The notes: a model not told the origin generated them from the sequence alone. 64,000 bases of DNA from Symsagittifera roscoffensis (GCF_963678635.1 NC_087071.1:45619095-45683094); one strand, 5' to 3'; positions 30,945-43,869 are shown, counted from the first letter of the stretch. Program-made: numbers and translations.

Positions 30945-32690
30945 CGATTTATTTTTCAATTATTGGGACGAAGTCGTTGGGCACGAGTTTGCCCCAGGAA
31001 GTACCAGGTGTCCACACGTATTGTAGAGATACTTTTCGATAATTGACGCTAGGATATCTAGTGGATCGAAAACCGTTGCCACCGTGGAGAGGACTTGTCG
31101 GAGTGTAGACGCTGCAGTTTTGCAGAATTGGTTACCTTGGTTGTTGCTTTAACGAACATATTATCGTCAGTTGTGTACCATTTTACACTCAGGATCCGAT
31201 GCACTGTAGAATTAGTAAAATCTTAGGCTCCATCAAAATAGAAATAAAGTGGTTGGGTCGGCTGTTTGATTGTTGATGCTTCGTTGGTTGTCACTTCCGT
31301 CCCGCTTGCTTTGAAGTCGATGGTTTTATGTCCAGATTCTCGCATGATCGCGAGTTGTTATTCAGGTACTAAGTCAAGCTTTTGAATGAGGCTGAATGGA
31401 GCTCGTTCGTCAGGCAATAATCTTCTCACTTCATTAGTAGACTTACAAGGGAGCTTTGAGGTAGGCTACAAGAATTCTGATAAGCAATGAAGCCGTTGAG
31501 TTGTAAGTTGTGAATTGGTTTCCGTAGGAAAGCAGCGTATCTGATAGGAAAGCAGCGTATCTGAATTTTCATCCATTGTTATGTACAGAGTTTAAACAAG
31601 TTTTATACAGATTACGTGATGGTTTAATCTGTACGCAAAAAACATTGTTTATGTAGTTTTCGTAATGAAAAACTCGAGACTATCAACTAATATTGGGTAA
31701 AGATTGTGCCAAAAAGTATTATTTTTACTTCAGTTTTCAGGGTGATTTTTAAAAGAACCTAGCAGTTGTAAACTCAAAAAGACTTTCACCGGTTAAAATT
31801 TCTTTAAACACCTTAATGAAACTCACTACTTGTCCTAACAAATACTTTCTTAATTTTCATCAAGTTTTTCTTAGAATTCCACTACAAAATGAATTTAGAT
31901 TTTTTTGAAAATCTTTTCAAAATGCTTAAAACATTTTTTAAATTGCAAGTTCTTGAGAAGATGCCCAAGATGATTTCTTCTTGGACAATGAGACCAGAAA
32001 CTGATTAAAACAATTTTAAACAGCGACAGCCCTCGATGTAAGAAACATTCGTTGTAATACATATTTTTGCTTACTCCATATGTCCTAAATTGTCTCCATA
32101 TTGTTCCCAGAAGTCAAAATTATTAGACAAATTCCAAGACATCAAAATTTTACTTAACGATTTTCGCACCACTAATTGATAAAAAGATAAGACGGTTCAT
32201 GTCATGAATATCACCGGAGGAAGGGAGATCTTAATTTAGAACCAAAACAGCGGTTGAACCGAGCTGGTCTCATTGAAGTACCTAAGACTCTTTTCAGTTA
32301 ACACGAGCGCGCGATGCCACCGGGACAAAACAGTTGTGTTATCTGTCCAAAAGTGAGTGGATTGGGGTTTCATTCGCTTTTCGTCAGTACCGAACTTGCA
32401 CAGCAGTGCAAGCCAGAACTACATGCAGTACGGAAGTAGATACACGTAGTCATTGCGTCTTGCGATGCGTCGCAGATAACTTGAAGCTGTATTTCACTAG
32501 GTGACGAATATGGTCCGAAATTGAGCAGCAGAAAGTGGAAAATGGTGGTTGTAGGTGATACTTACTTGAAATCGGTTGCAGGGATAACGGGGACACCGCT
32601 AATTAACTGATCCATCGCTCTGTTAGTGACCGGTAGTCCCCACGCTACTCATCCAAGTCGAAATTACTCAAACCCTAAGTGGGAGCGTAA
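30945..32690 (-). pseudogene. Pao-3: older BEL/Pao relic (RT connection and RNase H)
   Basis: Minus-strand readings at about 31,200-30,950 give HRILSVKWYTTDDNMFVKATTK, HSDKSSPRWQ-type remnants and VWTPGTSWGKLVPNDFVP, the Pao connection. Readings at 32,690-32,330 give LQVICDASQDAMTTCIYFRTA, the first RNase H strand and Asp, followed by a decayed LTFGQI...TT region. The two pieces are separated by about 600 bases of AT-rich DNA (31,580-32,200), perhaps a later insertion. The upstream piece of the pathway (RNase H) lies at higher coordinates than the connection, so the fragments are not in simple collinear order and may come from two copies or a rearrangement. Confidence 0.6.
31525..31564. repeat. 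20-bp perfect tandem duplication
   Basis: TAGGAAAGCAGCGTATCTGA occurs twice in direct contact (31,525-31,544 and 31,545-31,564) within the Pao-3 relic. It is probably a slippage product. Confidence 0.92.
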
Positions 32691-33489
32691 GATAATAACC
32701 GCCAGCTATAGCACTGAGGACGGTATTGGCCAAGTTTTCAGCAGTAGTATTTGAGCTTCTTACTCTTGTATTGGCTGTTGCAGATAGGCTTGCATTCTGG
32801 GCAGGCTGTCTGACCTTGTGGAGTTTCAATCAAAGTTATGCTCCCTTTAAATATGATTCTTATGTTTATGCTTACGCATTGGTTTTACAATGTGTTTTTA
32901 GCTGCTTAAAAAATTTTGCACGAAAAACAAGCCAATTTTATTCCATTTTTCAGATGGAGTCCAAAAGCTGGAGTAAAAATCTCAAAAATGTTTTTATGAA
33001 GAAGTTAGTTGTCAATTATTATTTCAATTTTTAGATTATTTCTTTGCGTTATCTTAGAAATTACTACTCGTGTTTGTATAATTTAGAAGACAGTTATTAT
33101 TTCAAATATCCAAGCTAGTTAAAACATCAGCAAGATCTCTAAAGTTTTTACTTTTTGACTTGCTGCATGCAATTACCTCAATGAACCAAGAAAAAGAGCT
33201 GACTTTTTTCGGTTGATAAACAATTTCCCCATTGAGGGAAATTCAGAATAAATAAGAATTTTAATTGAGTAATGAACAGAAACTCTGATGTTTTGCGGCT
33301 GTAAAAAATTTTATTGCCCCAAGACATAATCTTTTTTAGGGTATGAAGTAGTATATCTCGGGTAGATTCAATCGGGAGCGGGGTTTGATGACCCCTAAGT
33401 TTTAACATAGGCTATTGAGTATCCGGTCATCACCCTATGTATTAACATTATTAATAGAATTAGCAATATATTAAGAAAACTAATAGAGT

Positions 33490-33920
33490 TGGTAAGGTTT
33501 CATGATTTGGTTGATGGTAAGAGAATGGTAAGAAAAATGGTAATTATTGAATTCTGGGTAAAAATGTCTAGTTTTTTCACAAATTTTGGCGCGTTTTACC
33601 CAATGGCAAATATTCTAGTGGTGTATTATGTGGCAATAGATTTTCGAAAGTAATAAGATCGGTCATATGTTCCATAGTTTCAGATGGTAAGATGATGAAA
33701 TTGGAAAATTTTTTGAAACTGGAATTTTGCTTGTTCGATTTTAAGGATAGGGCTACTTTTTCTAACATGACTTTGGTATGGTAAGTTTCAGATGGTAAGT
33801 TCCAGAAAAAATTTTGAAATTTGTAAAGTTTTAATTGCAAGTACATTATTCTCTTGAAAAAACAATTTTATCTTAAAAATTGAAAAAAAAAATTTTTGGA
33901 TGGTAAATTTCAGATGATAG
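33490..33920. repeat. Scattered ATGGTAAG repeats
   Basis: ATGGTAAG occurs five times with near variants, often as TTTCAGATGGTAAG, at irregular spacing of about 12-150 bases. It may be the remains of a tandem array. Confidence 0.55.
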
Positions 33921-34759
33921 GTTTCAACAAAAATTAAGTTTCGATTTAGAGTATGACAACATAAAATATTAAAACGCAGAACGGTTTTTTTTCCCAAAAA
34001 AAACTTTTAAAAACCCATTTCGTCTTACTTATACCACCTCAGGTTGTCTGGGGAAAATTGAATATAGAGGATTATCTTTGATATATTAATTATTCCGCTC
34101 AAAGGGATATCAAGAAATTTTGACAGCTCCTTACGATTGATTACTTTAATACCCCACTTTATTTTTTATTCCCCAGGTTATCTGGAGAAACGATGGCACA
34201 TCCACTATACTTATTTATTCTATGACCTATTTTTATCCTTTTGGCAGATCCATATGATTACTATGATCATTTGGCAGATGCATATTTGCGTTTCACCACT
34301 GAGTTAATGAAGCGTGAATTGCTTTTTTGAGAGATTAAAGTTTGAAAGTTCCATCTCCAATTGAAATAAATCAATCAAAACTGCATGAATTTTGCACTGG
34401 AGCTTAGTTATGAATATACAAAAAAAATTAGGTTTCGATCAATCAGATGTTTTATGCTGTTCTCAATTTGAAGTCAACAAATTTTTGTAACCTGGCATTT
34501 TTGTTGATCGATCAACTTCAGTTCTCTTTTATCACTTTTTCTCAATGATTAATCCAACGTTGTACAAAATTGCTAAAATTGACTAAAAATGGGACATTTA
34601 AAAAAAAAGTTTAAATTTTAAAAATTTCCCAAAAATGATATATGCTTTAAGTACATCCTTGTTTTCTGATCAGTACTTGCTTTGACCTTTGAACTCACTT
34701 TGCTAGAAAATATAGTAAAACTGGGGAATTAAAGAGGAAAATATTATCAATTGAACAAA

Positions 34760-35030
34760 CAATTTGCTGGAAGAGATAAAATTAGATCTGATAACGTCTG
34801 ACTTTTACTATGTAATTTGTGCACATTTTCCTTTAAGTTACCTTATTCAGTTGCTACAGTTAATTATATAGGCAAATTTTAACATTTCTACATCATAAAC
34901 TATCACTTGTTTTGTAAATATTCAGTATATATTGCTATATTAAATTTTGTCAGAAGATCTCTTAAAAAAGTTCAAGTGAGAAAGAATTGGTGCTAGACAA
35001 AGCATTCAAAAGTATTTGAAAAAATTGAGA
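34760..35030 (-). repeat. Inverted relative of 22,980-23,290
   Basis: See the matching blocks listed for 22,980-23,290; best shared block is TTCAAGTGAGAAAGAATTG. Confidence 0.7.
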
Positions 35031-38000
35031 GTATCAAGGTGTATTTTTACATTGGGTTTCTAGAACGAACAAAGGGCAGCTCTATTGGTTATAATCTGAA
35101 AAACTTCGAAAGTATAAATATGAAAGGGAACCTAGTTCCTAACATCTGCAACGTCTAAAAACTTTTGAAAGAACGCTTCTTAAAAACATCGAGTTAAAAA
35201 AGCTAATCAAATTGCAAACTGTAACAATTGACTATTTTTGCAAAAGAACTTAAGCAAAAAAATCTATAATTCAACCTAATTTTCTAATTGAAAAAAGACT
35301 GAAACTAACCAGAGCAAAAAATTTACTGCATGTCTAATTGAAACTTTTTGATGTTAATTTTCCTACGATTAAGAGATCGTAGATCTGGTTCTGCTTAAGT
35401 ATTAGTCTGTTTAAAAATCTTTAGCAAGCTCTCAATGATTTACCTTATCTAAAATTTTTCGATATCAATTTTTTTGTTCTTTAACTAAAAAAGATGAAAT
35501 TGATTTATGCTTCTGTATCATCTTCCAAAAGATGTCGGAGTTGAGTTTACTTCACAAAAATTATCCTCAAAACATCTGAATTTTTATAAAAACTTACTTA
35601 ATATATCAAATGATAGCTAATTTTTCAAAACAAATTACCCATAAATATAAGTCTTTGAGACTTTTTATGATGATTTTTCTCTCAAGATATAATTTATAAG
35701 CTTAACTTTAGTAAAATTATCTCAAAACCCTCAGTGATTCAAATAGTGTTTCCATCTCAGTTTAGTGTATTCTCAGTTTCTGCTTTAATTTCCGATATTT
35801 TTCTTCTATCTTCCAACTTTGTCCAATTTTTGAGCAAAATTTTACTTTGTATCATTTCAACGAATGTTCAATTATTCCGAAGCAGAGTTTTTACTATAAA
35901 TCCTTTGCTAATTATTTTGTACGCTTTTCTCAATCTGATAACTGAATATTGATGTTTCGAATCTGAATTTTTTGAAATTTCATGATTTCATGATCACTTT
36001 TATGAAAGTTTTTTGATTTGTTCCGTTTCTAACCAGTGAAAATTGAAATTACCAAAGTATATGTTTTTATTGTTTTCTTTTTGGTATATTGTGAAACAAA
36101 CAACTGGAAGTCTTTCGAATTTAGCTAATCGATGAAAATATAATCTGACATATCTAGATTTTCATATGTATCAAATTTAAAACAATTACCTGATGTTGTT
36201 CCTTGTCTTCAAATTTTGCGTGATAGGCTCTCCCATTGTTTTGTTTATTACTGATTGACCACTCAATCTGAATAAATTATTCTTTGTAAAACATTTTAAG
36301 ATAAATTTGGCAGTACTCTTCTTTTCATAATTCTCTTCTCCATAATTTTCAAGACTTTCGTGATTTTTCTGTGTTTTAAAACAAGTTGAAACTAACATAA
36401 TCTCCATCAACGTCGTTTGTCCCCCACTCTTGTTGTTTTTTGTAGTAGTTCAACTTTAAAATCTGATAAATGTCCATTGCAGACGTTGAAAAATATTGAT
36501 TGAAAAATATTTTTCACCGAAACAAACAATCTTTTTCCCCTTTTTAGAGTCCTGTTTGTTTTACGAAAACTTATGTAGCCTCTAAAAACCTCAAACTTTG
36601 GCAAAAAAATATGAAAACAACCGATAAGTTATATAGAAACAGAAGTTATTGTTAACGTTTTCAACTAAATCATTACTTTTAATAGTAACTTTGTTGAAAT
36701 AAGACAAAAACTACTTAAGCTTACATAAAAACAGTATTTAAACTTTTTTGTTTTTTGAAACTTCCTTAGCAAATATTTGAAAATCAACTGATAATTGCTG
36801 AATGTTTTCTGTTTCAATTTCGATTAAATTTTATGTTTTTCCTCAGATATCCTACCTCTAAATGTACACTTTCGTGAGAAAAAAATTCTTTCAAACCACT
36901 AATATTTCAATTACCAAACCTACAAAAATCACAAAGCTTTACTGAGGCTTACAATTATCAACAAAAAAGGTTTACCAAAACTTGGCACACTTCTTTGGAT
37001 TCAATCAAAGTATAGTTGACATAGGCAACTTGCTTCAAGTCTTCATTTTTCTTTGCAGTGAAGAGTCGAGTCTGAATGCAGGGCGGCTTGTTCACATTGT
37101 ACTTCTTGATTGTGACACACACGCTCCCCATGTTCTATCTTGCTATTTCATATACTCTATTACAGATGTTGAGCTACTGATCCGTAGTTGTTTCTTTGCC
37201 AGATTTGGCTTCACGTATGGGTACGAGACCAAGTTTTTCAGCATCGTGAATATTCGTACAACTGATTGCCGATAATGCTTTTTCTTATTTTTACTAAGAT
37301 AGACTTGTTGGGATTTTTCAATTTGCTCCAAGTTGTTTCTTTTTAATAGTTCAAAGCAGCGTTCAAAATAAATTTCCCCTGTAGGTTTTTTGGAACCAAA
37401 CAAATCTACCAAGTATTGTTCGATTTTTTGAGAATTCAATATAATAAGAACTAGTGTCTTTTCTTGAAAACATTTTTGCAAACTAATCATATGAGGTAGA
37501 ATGAGAAAATAGATCGTATTTTTTAATGAAAAAGTAAAAAAATAGTGTGACTCATCGTGATTTCCACTTATGAAATTTCCACATGCCGAAATTGTTTAGG
37601 CGGTACTTCTACCAATTGAATCCACAACTCTCTGCAAAAATCATTCTTACAGTTGGCTGCTGCTGTATGTCAAGCTCTTTCCAGCTTTTTTTTCAAATTA
37701 ATGTAAAAAATGGCAATTTATCTCCGTTTTAAGTGACTTTTACAAAAAATACTTAGTAATCAATGATTTTTATATCTCTACCCACAACTTCTTATGACCT
37801 TGGGAGAATTGTAAGTTTCAATTTGGTTATTATAGGAACATCTCTTTGCCAAATTTTGCCGAGACTAGATAATATGCTTACACATATCAAGAAAGTTACC
37901 GTCTTTGCACTTTTTTCAAACACAATTTTTATTCAAGTTTTATTACGTCATGCGGAGAAATATTCAATCTCCTTAGTCGAGCAGGTTCAACATAACCTAC

Positions 38001-40027
38001 GATAGAAAAAAGCCGAAAAATTATCTACAATTGCAAAAAAAAATAAGTAAGTCGGAAAGAATTCAAAAGACATAATTTATGTTCTAAACACAAATCTGGT
38101 TCAGCGTTTCTGGTTAGAGTTCGAGAAGTTCGAAACTCAAAAATTGAATCTGATTTGTTACGGAGTATTTGATTTGTGCTTTTTTGATTAAAATGATTCT
38201 GTGAATAGTGATTATGTAGGCTTTGTGAAAATAATCAACTGTCTTTACACAACAATTTGATTAAAACTGTTAAATTGTCTAAACAATTTTCACTGATAAA
38301 TCTTCAAAAACTTAACTTTGGTTCAGAAACATTTATTTCAATTGAAAAGAAAAACTAATTTACGAACAAATATGAACATTTAATGGATGTGTGAAATGAC
38401 AAAAAGTTTTTGAAACAAAAACTGTGTTGAAGTTCGAGTTCCTTGTCACTTTTCTTCATAGGCCACACCCTGTTTTCTTCTCAACAGAGATAATATATTC
38501 CATTGCATCCTAAATTTTTCTTTCAAATACCTTTTATTACGAATGGTTCCAACTTTTCGCCAATCATGCAGAGAATATCTGAAGGGACTTAAACACTTTC
38601 AAACTTTAAACACTGTGGAAGATGTTAGCTTCAACCATTTCATCAAAATGGTCATTTGTAGTAAATGACTTTTTGTAAGCAAGTGATATCTATATCCATA
38701 ACACAGATCCATAAACTCATCATTTTTTTTTCATTTGAATCATAAGAAAACCCGTATTCTTTTCTCGTGGGTAACTTAGACATAGCTATTTCTTTTCTAG
38801 TTTGTTCTAATTCTTTTGCTATAGAGTTCTCTCCATTCTGAAAGACTTATGATAATTTGTACGCTTGGGTATAACATTTTATTAAAAAATTTGAGAATCT
38901 TGACAGCTATGGTACCAAAGTCAAACTGGATCCAGTAACTTGCCCGTTTTATTATGATTGGCTTCAAATTTTGGGATAGAAATCCATTTCTTCTAAAAAA
39001 GTTTGTTCAAACTTGTTAATTAAACTAATTTGTAGTAGATTTCCAGATTAAATGATTTTTTTTGGGTCTTTTCAGCCGTGTCTTTTTACCAGCGTTGAGT
39101 AGGTTTTGGTTACATTCTCTAAAAATTGGAGAAAACATCTGTATTCATTTAAAAATAATGAACACTTCTGTCTTTTCGATTTAAAATATGAAAAAATTGT
39201 CTCATCAAATTGACTTTTTCTTATTTCTGAGAAGTTTTGTAGAATAAAGTTTCTTGTTGTACTGAATCTATTTTATTTTTTAAAACTGAAGCGGCAGAAA
39301 GTACTCTTATTAACCACAACCTTTCTCTGGTAGAAATATTCTACAATTTTCCATGTTTTTTTTAAATTTAAATGTTAATGAAGTCAATTTTTATGCTGGT
39401 TTTATTTTTTATTGTTTAAATAATTCAAAAGTCCAGAAGACACCTTCTTAGCTCCGCAATAATCTTGTCAGATTCTCGAGTAAGCTTTTTCAAATGAATT
39501 TTCTACTGATATTTGAGTAGTTGTTATAAGACTCTTGATTTTTTATTCCAGCCTAAACACTTTCTGACAAACAAATCCATGTAGTTTTTATCACATGTGC
39601 GAAAAACCTACCAAAATTTTTTGCAAGATGTAGAACTTGAGTTGATTTTCTCAACAAGTATGCAAAAATACCATTAACTTTTTTAAAAGAAGCGAAATTT
39701 GTTCTCAAATCTTTACGAAAATGCTAAGTGTAGAAATCGTTTTGATCTTTTTGGGTAAATTTCACGTTTTCTTTGGTTTTTCCTATGTTAGAACATTGGT
39801 TTTTTGTTACTTTTGATCAGCAAACATGCGAAAAATATTTTTCCAAAAATTAGCATTGCATGAAAAACTAATGATTTTTTGACAAGACGCTGAAAGTGTT
39901 CAAATTTTTTTGACAAGATGCGAAAAGTGTTTTTTGACAAATTGCTCAAAACGCTCCAGTTTTTTTTGGGAACATGCAAAAAGTGTCTTACTCTTTTGAC
40001 AAAATGCTAAAACTGTTTCAGATTGTT

Positions 40028-40227
40028 NNNNNNNNNNNNNNNNNNNNNNNNNNNNNNNNNNNNNNNNNNNNNNNNNNNNNNNNNNNNNNNNNNNNNNNNN
40101 NNNNNNNNNNNNNNNNNNNNNNNNNNNNNNNNNNNNNNNNNNNNNNNNNNNNNNNNNNNNNNNNNNNNNNNNNNNNNNNNNNNNNNNNNNNNNNNNNNNN
40201 NNNNNNNNNNNNNNNNNNNNNNNNNNN
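40028..40227. other. Assembly gap, exactly 200 N
   Basis: The run is exactly 200 N, so its length is probably a placeholder. It falls in the inner part of the left inverted arm, where repeats would collapse in assembly. ORFs drawn across it are meaningless. Confidence 0.99.
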
Positions 40228-40531
40228 AACACTTTTTGAATGAAAACGACAGTTTTGAAAAAATACCTAAATTGGAACTTTGTTTCCGATTGGACAAGAC
40301 TTCCATTTAAAAATTCCATAAAAGGAACCTGAAATTTGATTGGAAGCGACGCAGACCAAATATGGAAAATCATTTCTGATTGGTTACACCCACACATTTG
40401 AGTTGTTTGTGCCCCTCACTTTAAAACAAAAGTCCGTTTTTTTTTCAAATTAATTACTTCAGCTAACTCCTCTCTCACCTCTGCATACCTTAATTTCTAA
40501 TTATCTTTCGTCAGCTAGCCCTCTCTCAGCT

Positions 40532-40538
40532 ATAAATC
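40532..40538 (+). promoter_or_regulatory. TATA box candidate (TATAAAT)
   Basis: TATAAAT lies 46 bases before the ATG at 40,584, with a pyrimidine-rich stretch between (TTTTTACTCTCTATCTTTTACTC). The spacing suits a short 5' UTR of about 15-20 bases. Confidence 0.4.
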
Positions 40539-40583
40539 AGTCTTGTTTTTACTCTCTATCTTTTACTCAACTTATTACTCAAA

Positions 40584-40754
40584 ATGATCTTCTCAGTGCA
40601 AAACAGCAACCTCGTGTGCTCTTTAGAATTTTCGCCTGATCTAGTTCAATATCAAATCCTCGCAACTGATCTAATTCAAGATCAATTGCGAGGGTCAATT
40701 GCCATTTTTCCTGGCAGGAATGGACATCCTAATTCAAATCTGGCACATGGCTGA
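40584..40754 (+). CDS. Small unrecognised ORF inside the foldback element (56 codons)
   Basis: ATG at 40,584 in the context CAAAATGA, stop TGA at 40,752-40,754. The product contains MIFSVQNSNLVCSLEFS and ends PNSNLAHG, with no known motif. A second frame from 40,719 overlaps its end and reads 40 more codons (MDILIQIWHMAEVMRKDF), so a frame change or an intron could join a longer gene. The local base composition is less AT-rich than the flanks. AATAAA follows at 41,188. It could equally be part of a solo LTR. Confidence 0.35.
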   Translation: MIFSVQNSNLVCSLEFSPDLVQYQILATDLIQDQLRGSIAIFPGRNGHPNSNLAHG

Positions 40755-41187
40755 AGTGATGCGAAAGGATTTCAACGAACATCATATGGCGCAAGTACCC
40801 ATGACAGAGAACCAACTAAGAGAAATGCGAAATGCAAATTAAGGAGGAAGCTGCTGAGCACGTGATGGGAATGAGCTAGCCCGACACTCCTGACTCCAGT
40901 TATGGGGCTCAACTAGTCAGTCAACGATTTCCTCTTTCATTAGGAGAAAGCAGGCTCAGCCGAAAACCCCATCACAATAGATGGAGATGAGTGCTTCTCG
41001 GAAACATTGACGTCTCCAGCTCCACAACAACTACTACAAACTTGCCCAGTTCTGCGTTCTATAGAAAACCTCCAGAATTTTTCTGCTGCTCGACAGCTCT
41101 TTGATGCTGGTTTATTATTTCGTTTTTTGTAATTATTTAACTTCTTCATTTTCTTTATGAGAAGAGATGAGAAGTTCTTTGTAAAAC

Positions 41188-41193
41188 AATAAA
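41188..41193 (+). terminator. Polyadenylation signal AATAAA
   Basis: AATAAA occurs 434 bases after the small ORF, on the same strand as the TATA box at 40,532. Together they outline a possible transcript of about 650 bases. Confidence 0.4.
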
Positions 41194-41735
41194 AAACAAT
41201 CAGAATACAACTTAATTTAGTGCCCCGACTTCACACACACGTTAGGACACTTGATTAATGTTTGCCCTTCTTTTAGAAACAAAAACAATAAAAAGTTTGT
41301 ACATCAGTAGAAAACACCTGATTGTTTTTGCACCTTGCCAAAATGTCGAGCATTTTTCGCATTTTGTAGAAAAAAAAGACATTTAAAGTTTAACAAAGAC
41401 GTTGAAACACTTTTCTCATTAATCAAAAAAATTGAATTTTTTTTCGCATTTTGTCGAAAAATGCGGATCAAATTTCGCATGTTGTCAAAAACAATCTGAA
41501 ACAGTTTTAGCATTTTGTCAAAAGAGTGAGACACTTTTTGCATGTTCCCAAAAAAAACTGGAGCACTTTGAGCAATTTGTCAAAAAACACTTTTCGTGTC
41601 TTGTCAAAAAAATTTGAACACTTTCAGCGTCTTGTCAAAAAATCATTAGTTTTTCATGCAAGGTTAATTTTTGGAAAAAATTTTTCGCAGGTTTGCTGAT
41701 CAAAAATAACAGAAAACCAATATTCTAAGATTCTA

Positions 41736-43869
41736 TATGTTCTAAGATTAATGAGGTATTTTCCTTTGCATATGCAAAATCTTGTTCAAAACAACCATTG
41801 GATTTGTTGGTTTCTGTTAAAGCACTTACTTTAATTCCATCGATGTTGTTTTGAAGGTAGCTACTCAGACTTGATAAGCAATTCGACGGCTCCGCGCTTT
41901 TTGCTTTAATTATTATTTATTAACCCATTTAAAAAAGTTAGTCGGGACCAGCAAATTTGTTAACCCAATTAACCAGCAAACTTTTTTGGGGTTCATCTGC
42001 ACTTTAGTCAGGACCTTAATTCTAGCTTTCACAATTGACGGTTTTGTTTTTATTTAGTGCAGATAATTTTTTTAAATTACAACAATCTAACTTTTTTCAT
42101 CAAACTGACTTATCTATGAAGCGTCAGTCAAAAACATCAAGAAGGAAAATGGTTTCCTTGGTTATACCAAAAAGCGGGAGCAAACACAATTAATGGACTT
42201 TTTGGTAAAATCTTTGATACTACCAGATAGTATGCTCCAATTACAATGATTTTTTTTGAAGTTTTTGTGGGAAACTTTGAATTTTTTGTGTCTTTTTGTA
42301 AGCGAACATGCAACTTAGAAAACCTTGTCTAGTTGATGGACGAATAATTTTGGTCAAGTTTTTTATGGCCTGAGCATTCCATTCAAAATGCATCAAATTG
42401 TTTTTTTTTACACCAGATTCAATTTTCCTGAAACCGTATGAGTCATAGAATCCATAATCGTTTTGAATTTAATGTTGCATATAGATCTCTTTGTGTATTC
42501 GGCTGTTAGTGAATTTACCTGAAGTGTGTTTGGGTAAGATATACGCCCACATGCGTGAAACAATCATCGCAACGAGTTATTGCAGACATTCCGAAGGCAG
42601 ACATTTTTAATCAAAAAAATCAAACAAACAATGCAAAAGAAAATCACTCCTGAAAGTTGGAACAACAAGAAGCTATACATACAATTTTAAGTTTTGATGT
42701 TCCAATTACTAATGTTCCATGCTTCAAGCATGTTAGTATGCTCCAATTACAATGAGTTTTTTTGAAGTTTCTGAGGGATTTTTTTTTGTCTTTTTGTAAG
42801 CGAAAATTCAACTCAGAATAAAATGTCTAGTTGATGGACGAGTAATTTTTGGTCAAGTTTTGTTTTGGCCTGAGCGTTTCCTTCATAAGGCATTAACTTT
42901 TTTTTAACCAGACTCAATTTTCAGAATCCATAAGCCCTAGCAGCTCTATTCCATCCGATTCTGCGAGCTCCAAGGTCGAGTCTGCTTTTTCATGACTGAG
43001 ATGGCTTTTACGATGAAACTGGTTCCTCCATTTGCCTGTAAGCTCTGATGATTCTGGAACAGTGCCTTTCATGATGTTAAGCCACGTGATCTTCAAATAC
43101 GTTCAAACTTTTGATGGGTTAACGATAGCCACCAGAGTTCTTTTGTTAGAATGAAATATGTATTTTGGGAAGTCACTGCTGAACAGAAACACTGATTAGA
43201 AAACAGCTCATCGATTGCGCTATACAATTCGCACAGCTTCAAAGTGCTGCTTTTGTTCACACATTTTCGAAGATTTTTGAAGAAAAGTGACCAAACTAAT
43301 TTCTTTGAGATTTGTCTTAGGTAATCGGCAGCAAAAAAAATTAAAGGTAGTAGCCTGGAACAAGAAGACAGTATTTAAACGGGAAGTCATTAAAAAAGTT
43401 TTACTTACCGTTTAAATGCAAAAGTGTTTTGTTTTTGAAGCTTTAGATCTCTGAACTTTGTTTGTCGCATCTAAATTATGACTAAACATCAGTAAGGCGA
43501 AAAAATATCGATAAGTAGTTTGGCTCATGGATGTTGTTCCTGTGCCGATGGTCTATACACTAGTCTATATGAAACAAGCAAAAATTGATCTATTGATACT
43601 CGAGAGTGTACAGCAAAAGCGATCTCCTGGATTTTTATGACAAGATTAAAACAATTAAATTTGAAAAACAAATATCGTTCGAGGTTTCTGAAACGTGATA
43701 TTTTTTCGCTGAACTAAAAAAATCACGTTGTTCTGTTGTTTGTCAAAAAACTCGCTGGAAAAAATGAAAGACACCGGCAAATCTACCTGCCCTGAAATGC
43801 GTCCTATGAAGTGTGAGTTGAATTAGTATTGGTAGCCACGTATATGGTTATTTTATTTAAAAACATTTG
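41736..43869. other. Non-coding AT-rich stretch with a direct repeat
   Basis: No gene recognised. The main structure is the pair of direct repeats listed separately. A minus-strand ORF at 43,096-42,914 (60 codons) overlaps a less AT-rich patch but matches nothing known. Confidence 0.5.
42228..42925. repeat. Direct repeat pair, about 190 bp each, 507 bp apart
   Basis: 42,228-42,425 and 42,735-42,925 share GTATGCTCCAATTACAATGA, TGTCTTTTTGTAAGCGAA, TCTAGTTGATGGACGA, TTTGGTCAAGTTTT and GGCCTGAGC in the same order. The copies have diverged moderately, with small indels. Confidence 0.85.

Larger units (their letters stand above)
23704..30945 (-). mobile_element. Pao-1: 5'-truncated BEL/Pao retrotransposon
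   Basis: Minus-strand order: unrecognised upstream ORF, gag with coiled coil and DUF1759-like domain, zinc knuckle, protease, RT, connection, RNase H, integrase with C-terminal DUF5641-like module, 3' LTR start. This order is diagnostic of BEL/Pao. The 5' LTR and leader are absent: at about 30,945 it abuts another Pao relic. Many frameshifts and stops occur, and several catalytic residues are lost. Confidence 0.85.
32691..39780. other. Long AT-rich non-coding stretch
   Basis: Nothing here is recognised as a gene. Small ORFs are Lys/Phe/Asn-rich and look like chance in AT-rich DNA; the longest of note is 37,490-37,143 on the minus strand (115 codons with KKHYRQSVVRIF), unassigned. Repeat relics: 34,760-35,030 (inverted copy of 22,980-23,290), 36,190-36,410 (relative of 20,930-21,175), and a block near 36,020 resembling the reverse complement of the 23,290 region. 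Confidence 0.5.
39787..41735. mobile_element. Foldback-like element with long inverted arms and an assembly gap
   Basis: 39,790-40,027 matches the reverse complement of about 41,487-41,725 almost base for base. Both arms contain degenerate subrepeats of the form TTTTTTGACAA-ATGC-AAAA-TGTT at about 30-40 base intervals. The left arm runs into 200 N. The interior (40,228-41,320) is unique and contains a TATA box, a short ORF and AATAAA. Long arms made of subrepeats around a single-copy centre are typical of foldback elements. No transposase and no clear target-site duplication were seen. Confidence 0.75.

Noticed and set aside
39900..40397. ORFs spanning the N run
   Set aside because: Translations through 200 N are meaningless; only the inverted-arm sequence on each side is real.
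40404..41235. Solo LTR between TGTTTGTGCC and TTAGTGCCCCGAC
   Set aside because: TATA and AATAAA fit, but no matching second LTR, TG/CA ends or target-site duplication could be established, so it is mentioned only as an alternative.
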